A DNA stretch of 64,000 nucleotides. Source: Saturnia japonica. Its lineage: Eukaryota; Arthropoda; Insecta; Lepidoptera; Saturniidae. Each line of letters starts with the position of its first letter. The stretch's first letter is position 1. Made by a program: the position numbers and the translations under genes. Positions 45,101 through 54,191 of this stretch are shown here, piece by piece. The DNA lies in assembly GCA_033032175.1 (NCBI GenBank), contig CM065312.1, positions 8,184,001 through 8,248,000 of the forward strand, given 5' to 3'. The notes under the pieces are model-generated. The model did not search any database. It worked only from the letters and a program-made list of their open reading frames with translations, and had not been told where the DNA came from.

Positions 45101-48088
45101 TAATGTCGGTTGCCACGGCAACTGATTGTTGATTTATTGACATTGTTATGCAATGGCAATGATAGTTCAGTATTCTTTTTAAGATGGGCTGAAGTGTTTT
45201 TAATCTCTTTAACAACGCAGTACGGCATAATTACTAATTTATTGAAAAGTGATGTGGTCTGCAGACCGCGGCTCGCGCGAGTTTATATTTATATTGTAAG
45301 CAATATACCTATTGTAAATTAACTAGACTTTACAGTTTTGCTACAAGTTAATTATTTCATTATTTATATTTATATTCATCATCCCTCCCACATGTGGTGA
45401 AAATAAAACTTGAGTGAAAGTTTGTATGAAGAACCCCTCATGTCTCAAATTAGGGTTACGAAATTCATATTTATGCTTTGGGTAAGAAATAAATAAAAAG
45501 GGTTCCACGTTTTTCAAAAACCTTGCCGCAGACCGGTACAGTAAGGGATGAATTTAATTATTTTTGAAGTTTTATTGGGACGGTTAATACGTTGAATTCA
45601 TTTTGGCATATAATGACCATACCATACACCATTCCGAAATTAGCCGGTGCATATGCAGTAATATAGCGGGGTGGTAGGGATTGTGATACACATAGTGATA
45701 AACCCATCTATGTTTTTTTTGTTTGTCGGGTTACGGCAACAGTAGGTGTATATGCAGTAACAGTGGAGGGGCTAGGCCACGCGACGGCCTCGAACCTGTG
45801 GGGGCCTCGCAAAAACCTTTTAACTGAACAATGATATTTAAAGTTAAGTTATTATATTATTAAGTTAAGATACCTATTAATTAATACATGTAATATTTTT
45901 TCCCAAATTTCTCGATAGACCTACTTATATGAAGGAAACTGATGTCGAATATAGCATAACAATTTTTTTGTCTATATATTCAGATTTAACTCAAAAGTGG
46001 CTTGACTAATTCTCATGAAACTTTCTACAAGGGAAGCTTATGTGATCGTTGATCAATTGATAGGCTTTAAAAAAATTCAATAATAATTTTAAACCTATTT
46101 TAATAAATCTGTAGTTCTGTCTGTACATTTAATATTTTCCCAAAATTTCCTGATAGGCATATTATATGAACAAAACTGATGAATATGCCATTTTTTTGGC
46201 TTAACCGATTCTGATGAAATTTTGTACTCAAGAAGTATAAGTAATTCCTTAATTGATGGGCTATAAGAATTGTCAATATTACTTCTAAGAATCGTAAAAA
46301 AAGTTAAAAAGTCTAGTTTTCATGAATTCTCAGCTGATTCTGATCGAATTTTGTAGACGGGAAGCATACATAATATTGGAGGCTATAAGAATCTTTAATG
46401 ATACATTAGAAGTCGTAGAATGGAATAATAATGTTCAACCGATTTTGATGGAAATTGTACACGGGAAATACACGCCGTTACTCAATTGATACGGCAGCAT
46501 ACGAATTATCAACAATATGGGTAAAAATAAAATGACGGAATGAAAATAACTACTGCATAACTAAAAACGCGTACGGAGCCGCGGCACACCGCTAGTAAAA
46601 ATATAATTTACATAAACATAGTCTTTCAAAGTTTCAGGCGTGAAACGTCGTTCCACTTAAACTGGATCCTCATGACAACAAAACCAATCTAGCCCAATAT
46701 CGCATTATCCTACCACATCCCGCCAAGGAACTTCAGTCCATCCCAGCTCTATGGATACGATAATATTCTATCGTCATCGAGCTTACATAAATATGCCAAA
46801 TTTGATCTCAATCGAATACCAGGAAGTGGTTGAAAAATGGTTTATAATTTTTTTAATGTTACATACTTTCCATACAATCATTGCAATTTAATAAAATAAA
46901 TATTATACAGAATTTGAAAAAAAAAAAACAATTCATCTGACTGATTAACCGATTATTTTGATTGCACAGTAAACCATAGAAAAATAAATAATATTGTTTT
47001 TGTTAAAGACAACTAAAAGGAAATTAGCCAAAAGCTGCTAAAGAAGAAAATGTTAAGAGAATAAGTAGGTAATATAAACAAGAAAAAAGTTGCTTACCTG
47101 TATTTGACAGAATATCTCTCCATAAGGCCAACACTTATAGAGTGCCGGGAGTAAAGCCATTGGGGCTACCAGTATACCCGTAAATAAGTCGTTGAGGGCG
47201 AGCGATGTCAATAAATACCTTGGCTGTAATTATTATAATATGTTACATTTGATCATTTGATCTTATACATGAATTATCTTTGAAGCCTAACGGCTGTTTT
47301 TTATAACATATCTATCCGTTGTTTCAATTACCTACTAAAGATGGACAAATATAAACTCATTCCTTACTTTTTTTTCAATATCCTTTCAAGGGATAGTTTT
47401 TCGAATCTACATAATATATATCTATATCCTATTGAATAGATAAGAGGGAAGCCGCTATTTGTCTTACCTTAAAGATAGTACTTATTACAAATATGTACTA
47501 AATCTGGGAATAGTAAACTTAGATATGTTATTGAAAACGGCCATTAAAGAACATTTACTGAACTTAAGAATTAAATGGCAGATAGATATACACTGGGTGA
47601 TCCCGAAAAAGGACAAAGCTAAGGAGAGTCGATGTAATGTTCATGGAAGTCGCGATCTAGTCGGGTACCGATTCAGCCCACTTGATTAGGTACTGTAGGT
47701 ATATTAGATACTTCTGGTGTATGGGGATTGCCGGATGGATAGTCTGGCGCAATTGTCATATCCTATCACCCAGCATCTTGTCCACGTATCTAAATATATG
47801 TTTATGTACATAAGATAGAACTTTTCTGAGTAATTATTAACTTGTATAAATATTAAGATTTTACTTTACCTGGTTATCAATATATTTAACATATCTTCTG
47901 TTATTCAAAACGCAGATCAAAACCAGATTGCCGAAAACAATAGCCATGGATAGGGCAAATATGAAGAAAGCCTTCACGATATCCGCAGGCGCTGGTAATG
48001 ATGACGGCCAACCTTTTCCGTTGAGCCAGCAAGAACTGTTAGACAAAGATGGCGCTACAAGCAATGCGCCTTTTGTCGAGTCGAACAT
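29755..48088 (-). CDS. Class A (rhodopsin-like) GPCR gene, eight coding exons
   Basis: Seven-transmembrane receptor of the plasma membrane, expected to signal through G proteins; the ligand is unknown. I joined exons 47870-48088, 47098-47223, 42676-42792, 41082-41221, 39806-39977, 31735-31863, 31418-31543 and 30178-30654. Every border is AG/GT and all junctions are phase 0 except exon 4/5, where an Arg codon is split. The product is 501 residues to the first TGA. Landmarks: N54 (TM1), D85 (TM2), C112 paired with C191 in loop 2, DRY at 136-138, W164 (TM4), P211 (TM5), P287 (TM6), NPFLY at 321-325. Glycosylation sequons lie at N17 and N184. The TM6 CWxP box reads MVTP. The TM7 segment WLALSNSF recalls the GPR21/GPR52 orphan group from memory only. 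An exon upstream of the ATG or an alternative C-terminus is possible. Confidence 0.88.
30178..30654 (-). CDS. GPCR exon 8: cytoplasmic tail to the first stop
   Basis: 158 codons (residues 344-501) plus TGA, after TTTACAG. It begins ICCRRTKSF; the C345/C346 pair is a plausible palmitoylation site after helix 8. The rest is a polar, cysteine- and serine-rich tail with many basic residues and no recognisable domain. The stop is TGA at 30178-30180, followed by GAG. The same frame remains open beyond it. Confidence 0.75.
   Translation of the reverse strand: MCCRRTKSFPRDYEKTTGCCGSSITSDGLHAKGEFEGLGEKYWGEILERTVSSSSLHAIQKACHREHPLRCTGSFKGYTSTSCKHEPRFFDSYNPSDCRQLDRSAFQIESCSRHCRLKNSDFCLFKPSPSLECGRSRSNLSLDESNFNKTCNGRHPDL
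31418..31543 (-). CDS. GPCR exon 7: TM7 with NPxxY
   Basis: 42 codons (residues 302-343) between TTGCAG and GTATGT. TM7 reads WLALSNSFWNPFLYWLLN, with NPFLY at 321-325. It is followed by an amphipathic segment (SHFRRISNDLLQYY) that fits helix 8. The intron before it is only 191 bases. Confidence 0.9.
31735..31863 (-). CDS. GPCR exon 6: TM6
   Basis: 43 codons (residues 259-301) between TTAACAG and GTACCG. The basic, serine-rich end of loop 3 leads into TM6, RTMAAMSLGFIVMVTPATIQ. F281 and P287 sit six residues apart as in typical receptors. The CW of the CWxP toggle is replaced by MV (284-285). C298 and C300 lie at the outer end. An intron of 7.9 kb containing an antisense LINE precedes it. 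Confidence 0.82.
33382..33600 (+). mobile_element. SINE family S1, copy 4
   Basis: ATGGCTAAGTGGTAGCGTG (A box), GAGTTCAAACTCC (B box), GGAAAACATCGTGATGAAAC, then AAAATCTGTCACCAAAC and the tail TTAGGTGAAATTGTGG. Plus orientation, so both promoter boxes can be read directly. Confidence 0.72.
34119..34832 (+). CDS. LINE ORF1 (L1-ORF1-like RNA-binding protein)
   Basis: 237 residues starting at an ATG. The N-terminal third is helical and heptad-like (about 1-95), fitting a coiled-coil trimerisation region. A segment starting RRKILLLHGVPE (about 86) resembles the RNA-recognition domain of Transposase_22/L1 ORF1 proteins. A basic C-terminal domain follows (RARHNAFMAARERF near 167). The end is lysine-rich. 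Such proteins coat LINE RNA and help target-primed reverse transcription. The frame is intact. Confidence 0.75.
   Translation: MESLKESVADMMVMFHERMANFEAELMKTPSTTPSTVSLSTDFITFKSFIVEALGSLHRQMEILASTVDSLEMQSRRKILLLHGVPERKKEETVEVMMKVIKESLNISEFTVADIRRCHRMGRPSATQKPRPILLKVQSVAIRVKLWFSKTKLKNTGVTMSEFLTRARHNAFMAARERFGIEKCWTREGYVFVLAPDGSRQRITSLTDLNKIKHEDTAKPTVSVKTVTKSKRTTSKK
35657..38585 (+). CDS. LINE ORF2: AP endonuclease plus reverse transcriptase, frameshifted start
   Basis: From codon 35751 the frame runs 944 residues to TAA. Endonuclease: SESWL (E45), GGGGVAIYL, VYCPP, GDFN (149-152), SHHDLI. Reverse transcriptase: FRPISILPFLSKILE, QSGFR, DFSNAF (D572), GVPQGGILSPLLF, YADD (658-661). The C-terminal region has LKWLPIRQRR, as in Jockey/CR1-group elements. 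The natural start is probably ATG 35657: its frame gives 34 codons that would fuse in register but for one extra A in the eight-A run at 35741-35748. The enzyme nicks DNA and primes cDNA synthesis on the nick. All main catalytic residues appear present. Confidence 0.85.
38805..38960 (+). repeat. Dispersed repeat R38, copy 1
   Basis: GGCCATAACACAGCTAGCCC, TTGAAAATCCTATATATTATAC and AGTGTCGGTCGGACACTTTTT are shared with 51490-51640. Just left of it, GGGACTCGAACC at 38756-38767 is a reversed B-box-like sequence, so a decayed SINE may overlap. Confidence 0.5.
39244..39510 (+). repeat. Dispersed repeat R39, copy 1
   Basis: AAAAAAGAAAACCAACT, GGAGTTCCCTGGTGTATCTTC, GGTCCAATGATAA and AAAACCTCCTTC recur at 52725-52965 and reversed at 50352-50585. 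Confidence 0.7.
39806..39977 (-). CDS. GPCR exon 5: TM5 and start of intracellular loop 3
   Basis: 172 bases (last base of codon 201, then residues 202-258) between TTCCAG and GTAAGT. It reads ILSCCAYYFPTTMALMYCYG, with the conserved TM5 proline at P211 and a YCYG end in place of the common Y5.58 region. A polar, basic loop follows (HVSKTRNK) with several prolines. Confidence 0.83.
40772..40932. repeat. Tandem repeat, about 2.9 units of 54 bp
   Basis: TGAAATCATAATATGTTT recurs at 40797, 40851 and 40905, exactly 54 bases apart, with the rest of the unit conserved. It lies in GPCR intron 4. Confidence 0.9.
41082..41221 (-). CDS. GPCR exon 4: TM4 and extracellular loop 2
   Basis: 140 bases (residues 155-200 plus two bases of codon 201) after TTTCAG. 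TM4 carries W164. Loop 2 has the sequon N184-S-T and C191, the expected disulfide partner of C112. I placed the donor at TTTAG/GTCTTT because only this site gives the two-base overhang that joins in frame to exon 5. The donor itself is weak, so this border is the least certain of the set. The frame stays open past it as intron read-through. Confidence 0.78.
41222..42675 (-). other. GPCR intron 3
   Basis: 1.45 kb, A/T-rich, bounded by GTAAGC and TTTCAG. I see no assignable repeat or gene. Confidence 0.7.
42676..42792 (-). CDS. GPCR exon 3: TM3 with DRY motif
   Basis: 39 codons (residues 116-154) between TTACAG and GTAAGC. TM3 ends in MAIDRYLYLLHP, a textbook DRY box at 136-138 followed by the intracellular loop 2 proline. 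A lysine/histidine-rich run (HKHSSKK) closes the exon. A 4.3-kb intron separates it from exon 2. Confidence 0.9.
44210..44355 (+). mobile_element. SINE family S1, copy 5 (decayed)
   Basis: ATGGCTCAGTAGTAAGTGC (A box), a weak B box, and GCTCGCCTAATTAACTACAAG matching the body of copy 4. Confidence 0.45.
44864..46595 (+). mobile_element. Helitron family B, copy 1, with internal insertion
   Basis: CATACTAATATTATAAATGTG start, TCTGTCTGTCTGTTACG, GGAAAGGACATAGGGTACTT, end CCGCGGCACACCGCTAG. It matches 57029-58227 except for about 45610-46185, which holds reversed minisatellite sequence (45640-45780) and extra related repeats. Confidence 0.75.
47098..47223 (-). CDS. GPCR exon 2: TM2 and first extracellular loop
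   Basis: 42 codons (residues 74-115), preceded by ATTACAG and followed by GTAAGC. It reads SLALNDLFTGILVAPMALL, with the conserved sodium-site aspartate at D85. Then comes a CWPYG turn typical of extracellular loop 1, and C112, the usual TM3 half of the conserved disulfide. No ATG-initiated reading frame covers it, so an ORF scan alone misses it. Confidence 0.88.
47870..48088 (-). CDS. GPCR exon 1: N-terminus and TM1
   Basis: 73 codons from the first in-frame ATG (48088-48086); an in-frame TGA lies 55 bases upstream, at 48145-48143. The extracellular N-terminus is short (about 35 residues) with a sequon at N17 and no signal peptide, which is usual for class A receptors. TM1 spans about residues 36-61 and contains the GN pair (G53, N54). 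A basic NRRY follows into the first intracellular loop. The exon ends CAG before GTAAAG, a good donor, in phase 0. Confidence 0.85.
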
Positions 48089-49308
48089 AGTCGGCGCATC
48101 CGTTCGCCGCAACGCGCAACCCTTTAGAATAATGCATTTAGATCATATACTGAACACGGTCTTGAGACGTTATGTAGGCCATTTTGTGAATAATATTTAT
48201 TTAAACTTAATTTAAATTGTAAGTTTACACTAATCGGTTCTCCGATACATTATTACGAATGATAAATTACAATAATAATTATTGCATCTAATCTTTTCGG
48301 TCTTTGAAATCTGAAACAAAACAAAAATGTTGTTAGAGAAAAGAATAATCACAGCCTCAGAAACGATTATGTTTAAGCAATATATTTTAAAAAAAACATG
48401 TATTTTAGTATAGCAGTATCTCCTAAAAAAAAGCACCATAGCAGTCCTTAAATGTTTAAAAAACATTCGATCGTATATATTTCTTTAATATTAATCAATT
48501 ACCGAACACACAAATTAATAAGTGAACCTACTTCTTAAAAAAATATGTACTAAGTATATTAATATATTAGCTTAAGACGCTTAAGAATATGAAATTATTA
48601 CTTAATATTAATCGATAGGGAGTAATATAATTTTACTGTGTAAACAAAACATACGACAAATTCATAAAATATTCTAGTTGCGTCGGAATAAGAGCTTAAA
48701 ATGGGCAACGATCTTAATCCCGGGATAATGAATCAATTTTATTTTCTTCGCCATAAGGATTATCGTGATAAATTTTCATTGCCCATTGAAAGCTTGAATT
48801 ATACAGTGGGGATCATTTCGTAATACGATAATTTAAAGAAATTATTAATTAGTACAAATCTTAATTGTAACACAGACCATAGCTAAAGTTTCGTACCCTT
48901 ATAATTGAGGTCAAACACTCGAGGAAAATCAATTTTCAAATGATAATGGTTCCGTGAGTATTTAGGTACAACTTTACGTTTCGAAGTTAGCAGTAAATCT
49001 TCGGTTTACTTTTTTCAGCAAAAAGATCAATAAGATAAAATGTACTGTGCAAGAAGCAGCGTGCGTGACAAGACATAGTTTGAAAATCTTTCCAAGATAT
49101 TTCTCCGCAATATTTCAGACTTGCAATGAATTTGAGACGATGCAATTTTTATCATAATAAAATTTTATGTCAGAAATAAAATGTCTTTTAGTTCCTACGA
49201 TTAATTTACTTTCGGATTTGATTGTGATCTTAAGTAGTTTTTTTCCTCAAGCAATTTTTTTTAGTGTATCTATTGATAGATCGATAGTGAAGGTGGTATT
49301 CGCTTGAG
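48089..49308 (-). promoter_or_regulatory. Upstream region of the GPCR, promoter not resolved
   Basis: Should hold the 5' UTR, or an intron and upstream exon, of the receptor. I cannot point to a TATA box or initiator. The frames 47928-48215 and 48230-48466 do not look like protein. Confidence 0.3.
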
Positions 49309-49736
49309 CAGGGGTGAGCAACCTTTTTGATCAAAGGGCCAATTTTTTTTTGCGGTCTGCACATTAATCAACTCTTATTAATAATTGGCGAAACTTTATT
49401 TATAATAAATATTGGACTTAAAAAAATAAATAAAAAAGTAAAATTTCATATACATCAGACGTATCGCGTCCGTTTGCATGATTGAACAAGTCACCGACAA
49501 GTGTGTTATCTCGTCACAAAAAATCGCGCAGACGTTGCGCGTTTGTATTGCATGTTTAAAAACGTCGTCGAAATGTATTCGCCATAAAAAATATTTCGGT
49601 TTAGTATGTACTATCATTTTATTATAATTAATTTAATAACAATATATTGATGAAAGAAAGTCGATAAAATAAATTCAATTTTAGAAATGCTTGGTGGGCC
49701 AATCGTGGCCTGCGGGCCGCGGGTTGCTCACCCCTG
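49309..49736. mobile_element. hAT-like MITE with terminal inverted repeats
   Basis: Perfect 15-bp termini CAGGGGTGAGCAACC / GGTTGCTCACCCCTG. Flanks CGCTTGAG and AGCTAGAG match at 6 of 8 positions, as expected of a diverged 8-bp hAT target duplication. No transposase frame lies inside, so it is non-autonomous. Confidence 0.88.
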
Positions 49737-50154
49737 AGCTAGAGTATTTGTTAACGCTCACTTGGTTTACTACCAACTTCAAATTGAAAATCTTTTGGCA
49801 GGCTTTTTTTATCAATGTTTTCTTCCTTCCAACTCCTTATCTGTCAATGTCAGCCATATTGACACTTAACATCAGATTAAATTGTTGTTACATGCAATCG
49901 TGAATGGTGGGCAATTGCCTTCAGTTCACTTTCGACTTGATACCGGGGCGAGCGAGGAAAAACTTTTGTGCTTTTTGGCAACAGAGTTTCTACTTTACGC
50001 TGTGATTTCCTATTTTTTTTTTGGTTTCAACATGCTGATAACAAAATTTGTACCGTGTTCAATTTGCTTTTAGTGAGAGCATAATTAACGCGTGTATTTA
50101 TAAAACGTCATTGTATGTACCTACCTAAGCATTTTTTGTGTAAACGGCAAAATG

Positions 50155-50300
50155 ACTGACTACATTGCCTGATGGCAAATGCAATACAATGTAAAAACAA
50201 ATGTGAGCACCGAGGTATCAGCTATCCATTACCGGTGGTAGCATTTCATTGCCTTATTACAATATAAAACTCGCGAGGTGTAATGGGGCACCCGGTAGTA
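50155..50300 (-). repeat. Interspersed repeat fragment with CCTGATGGCAAATGC
   Basis: CCTGATGGCAAATGCAATAC...CATTACCGGTGGTAGCATTTC resembles a LINE 3' end seen elsewhere in Lepidoptera. Fragmentary. Confidence 0.35.
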
Positions 50301-50351
50301 AGGATGTTCCTCTCGCTATATTTTAATCAGTAAATTATTATATTTTTTTAG

Positions 50352-50585
50352 TTTTTAACCGACTTAAAAAAAATGTATATTTTATTTTATTTATTTTGTA
50401 TATATTTTTTATTGTGGATTTTTAGCCATAACTTCTTTGTTTATGAAACGATTTGGATGATTCTATAAGATACTTCAAGGATAGTCGTCACATTTTAATC
50501 TAATTGGCATCGGACTTTCAAACTTCTAAAATACACCAGGGAACGTCTCAAAATCATTAAAGGTGGTTTCCTTTTTTATTAAAAA
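50352..50585 (-). repeat. Dispersed repeat R39, copy 3 (reversed)
   Basis: AACCGACTTAAAAAAAATG, ATAACTTCTTTGTTTATGAA, GAACGTCTCAAAATCATTAA match the reverse of the 39244 and 52725 copies. Confidence 0.65.
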
Positions 50586-50651
50586 TTTTCGTGTTGTGTA
50601 TAAAGTTGTGAAAATAAACATTTTATTATTAATTATCATTATAAATCTGTA

Positions 50652-51279
50652 TCTATACTAATATAGTAAAGTGGAAAAGTTTTTGTTTGCTTGTTTGTTT
50701 GTTTGTTTATTTAAACACGATAATCTCTGGAACTACCAGTCGGATTCGAAAAATTTATTTTATATGATAGACAGACTCTCGAGGAATAGTATAGGTTATT
50801 TAAGATTACGCTACAACTCTCAGATAGCCTCAAATATTGATTTTTGTTACGTAAGTCGGAAGTCGAGTACCTCCCGGTCATCGTTAATGATACGGAAATA
50901 CAATATTCAACAAAAATGTTGTTCCTTAGTATATTTTAAAAAAATTCAGTGATATCATATTGACTATATTTCATACATAAGCCACAAAAAGGTATTTTGT
51001 GGCAAAGATTTGTAGAAAATTGAAAAGTGATTTATAAGCATTATTTTTAGACATTGCGTAGTGTAATCCTTACGAACAAAAGTTGCTTCTTCATAAAGAC
51101 AAATTTATAAAGTTAAATTTTGCTCTTTAGAGTATGCTATTTGGATACATAGTTTAGGAGGACAATTAAAGTAATTTATACTTGTGGGAAGAACAATTAT
51201 GATTGACTACACGGGTGCGATGGCGGCACGGTGTTTGTCAGATAAAATTAACACGGGTGAAACCGTGGGGCACAACTAC
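50652..51279 (+). mobile_element. Lep1-type Helitron, copy 3
   Basis: TCTATACTAATATAGTAAAG start; AATCTCTGGAACTACCAGTC; end ACACGGGTGAAACCGTGGGG then CACAACTA, where the usual CAGCTAG has mutated. Confidence 0.72.
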
Positions 51280-51489
51280 TATATTAATGAATTATAAACA
51301 TATTTAGTACATTCAACAACAAAAAAAACAATAATTTTATATAAAAAATCCCGAATTAGCGAAACTCGAAACATAAACCACTTGTACTGTACATACAATA
51401 AAATATACATTTGGATTGGGCTGTGCTTAAAATCAGGGATACTATCTTCAATATGCGGAGCTATTATATATAAAAACATTGCGTATAAA

Positions 51490-51640
51490 TATGGTCATAA
51501 CACAGCTGAGCCAATTCCTATACTGTAATAGTTTTGAAAATCCTATATTTTATGTATACGTTTGTTTTTTCTTAGTGACGGTCTGGTCGGTCACTTTTTG
51601 CTGTTTATCTCCGACCACGCGATAAGTAACTTCGTTACAA
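51490..51640 (+). repeat. Dispersed repeat R38, copy 2
   Basis: GGTCATAACACAGCTGAGCC, TTGAAAATCCTATATTTTAT and TGGTCGGTCACTTTTTGCTG match copy 1 at 38805. A minus-strand frame of 105 codons (51867-51550) overlaps it; I do not recognise it and do not call it a gene. Confidence 0.55.
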
Positions 51641-52079
51641 AAAACAATGTCACTATTGATACAATTGACAATTTTATTTTGCACAACGAATAAGAACACA
51701 TTGACTAGATGAGACAATGCGATGGTCAGTGAAAGGGTCGTACAAATGGCGACACATGTAGAAGCTTTAACACTTGACCTAAAACCGTAAGTAACCATTA
51801 GGTCAGTCCGAAATTTCAGTAAGCCACTGACATATGAATGCTCTTTTAACCCTCCAACCTCAATCAAAGAAAATGTTAGTCATGATTTGGAACCTGGTTA
51901 TTTGTTGCTGAAAATATATAAAAAAATATTCTGTGAAATTATTATTCAGGGAAATTTAGGGTATTATAAGTACAGCGTTCAATATATCGTTAAGAGTATA
52001 AAATAGACAGGGAACCTATTTTAGACACATTACATAATTAAATACACTTTCCCATAACAAGATAATTCTACTAATTTCA

Positions 52080-52385
52080 CCATCGGACATCGCGTCAGAA
52101 TAGTAAATTCTATCCACATCACCTCGATGTCCAGCGTTCCCCAACAGTGCGTTTCTTAAGGTACTTCCTGCCTCGCACAACCACTCTGTGGAAACAGCTG
52201 TCGCCTGAGATCTTTCCGAGCCGTTACGACCTGGTGACCTTCAAAAAGAGAGCATATGGTTCCCTAAAAGGCCGGCAACGCATCTGCGAGCCCTCGGGTG
52301 TTACGGATGTTTGTGGGTGGCGGTGATCACTTTCCATCAGGTGCGCCTCCTGCCCGTTTACCCCCTTTTTACCATAAAAAAAAAA
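52080..52385 (+). pseudogene. LINE ORF2 end and 3' UTR, second copy
   Basis: GACATCGCGTCAGAATAG, CACCTCGATGTCCAGCG, CGCACAACCACTCTGTGGAA and CCCTCGGGTGTTACGGATG match 4785-5070 closely. 5' truncated, ends in an A-run at 52378. Confidence 0.75.
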
Positions 52386-52724
52386 CTTTCAGTAAAGTAT
52401 ATGTTTTTAATAGGCGTGTAATTATGTACTAAAAGGGCGATTCAATTAACTTAAAAAAGTCACTGGTAGTTAAAATATAAAAAAGATTATCTATTTAAGG
52501 TACAAAAACGTTAACGCTGCAAATAAGAAAATACTACTAATTTAATTTAATCTGATATAATCGTCGATATCATAGAATAAAGTGATTCTTGTTGTTTATG
52601 AGACGTAAAATCTTGTTTACATTAAAAATACAATAAGAACTCGCATAATTTTTCACGTATCTTATATCTTATAATTATGTTAAGAAATTCTAATGTTCTA
52701 TATAAGTACTAAATGCAAACAAGA

Positions 52725-52965
52725 AATTTTTTAACAAAAAGAAAACCAACTTTGATGATTCTAAGGAGTTCCAGGTTGTATCTTCGAATTCGAAGATCCA
52801 ATGACGATTAATCTAAAATGGGACCGCACTCTTGAGGTATCCGCTTTCCAACGGAAAAATAATCATCCAAATCGGCTCTTAAAAAAGAAATTATGACTAA
52901 ATATCCATAAAAAAATATACATTCCATTTGAGAACCTCCCCTTTTTTGAAGTCGGGTAAAAAACG
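52725..52965 (+). repeat. Dispersed repeat R39, copy 2
   Basis: Same blocks as 39244-39510, including GAAAACCAACTTTGATGATT and GAGAACCTCCCC. Confidence 0.7.
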
Positions 52966-53312
52966 TGCGGGTCACGGATCTGCAGTATTCAGGTATAAAA
53001 AAAAGTTGTATAGGTAACTAACTAATTAATTTTATATTTCCTTACAAAACAATAACTATTGTAAGTAAAAGTACAGAGTCCTATGGAGACATCTTAGTAT
53101 ATCTATCTCACTTGCTCTTCAATATATTATTTTAGGATTAGTAGTTCGATCAAAGCATTATACCTATTATTTGGACCTTGTAAACTGCAATGCAGCCAAG
53201 ACATTTGAAAAGTGACAGAACATTTGTTCCAATTATTGTTATACTAAAATTCTATTAAAACACATTGAAGTTGCGAACTACATTAAATTTAAAAAATATT
53301 ATAATGTTATAA

Positions 53313-53880
53313 TCTATATACTATACCTTTATATTATAATTGTAATAATAAAGCGGAAGAGTATAAAAACGCTAATCTCTGGAACTAGCAGTCCGATTTG
53401 AAAAATGGTATCTAATATTAGGCTATAACTCTCGGCTAGTCATAAATATGAATTTTTATTAAGTAAGTCGCAAGTAGTGTTACCAAACTGCTTTATCCGC
53501 GTGCGCTAGTGCGTTAATGTTATGTAAATACAACGTTCCACAAAAATATGACCCCTTATTACCTATATCTAAAAAAGAAGTCCGCGATAGTATATGCCAT
53601 CTCTTATACATAACCCACATTAAGGAATTTTTTATAGGTATAGCATATTAATCCTTACGAACAAAAGTTATTTCATCATAAAGACAATTTTATGAAGTTA
53701 AAATATGCCCTTTATAGCATGTTATTTAGATGTATAGTTTATGAGATAATGAAAAATTTAAATAATTTGTACTTGCGGGAAGTGAGAACAAATATATGAC
53801 AGGCAACACGGGTGCGTTGGCGGCGCGGTGCGATTGTGTTAAATAAAATTGACACGGGTAAAACCGTAGGGCACAGCTAG
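53313..53880 (+). mobile_element. Lep1-type Helitron, copy 4
   Basis: Start near TCTATATACTATACC, block AAGCGGAAGAG and AATCTCTGGAACTAGCAGTC, end GACACGGGTAAAACCGTAGG then CACAGCTAG exactly at 53880. Copy 5 begins on the next base. Confidence 0.72.
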
Positions 53881-54191
53881 TCTATACTTTAATATTATAA
53901 ACCTCAAGAGATTGTTTGTTTGAACGAGCTAATCTCTGGAACTACCAGTCATATTTGACAATTTCTTCTGGCATTTTATAGCCTATTTATTGAGGAAGGT
54001 TACAGGCTATATAACTTCACGCTACGACCCTATAGAGCAGAGCAGTAGCCATAAATATCAAGCAATCTGAAAAGCTGTTAACAAGAACGGGAAGTGAGAA
54101 CAACAAATAGTAGACTAGTAGTGCATTGCGAGCCGGCGCGACAAAAAGATCGAATAAATTTAACACGGGTGAAACCGTGAGATACACCTAG
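53881..54191 (+). mobile_element. Lep1-type Helitron, copy 5, abutting copy 4
   Basis: TCTATACTTTAATATTATAAA start, AATCTCTGGAACTACCAGTC, end AACACGGGTGAAACCGTGAG then ACACCTAG. Internally deleted relative to copies 1-4. Confidence 0.72.

Larger units (their letters stand above)
42793..47097 (-). other. GPCR intron 2 (4.3 kb)
   Basis: Contains a decayed SINE (44210-44355) and a Helitron (44864-46595). The rest, including 42800-44200 and 46600-47090, shows no gene I can support. Confidence 0.7.

Noticed and set aside
44877..45228. Three overlapping minus frames
   Set aside because: All fall within a Helitron copy whose sister at 57029 does not keep them open.
47928..48215. Plus-strand ORF of 95 codons
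   Set aside because: Opposite the receptor's first exon, no motif.
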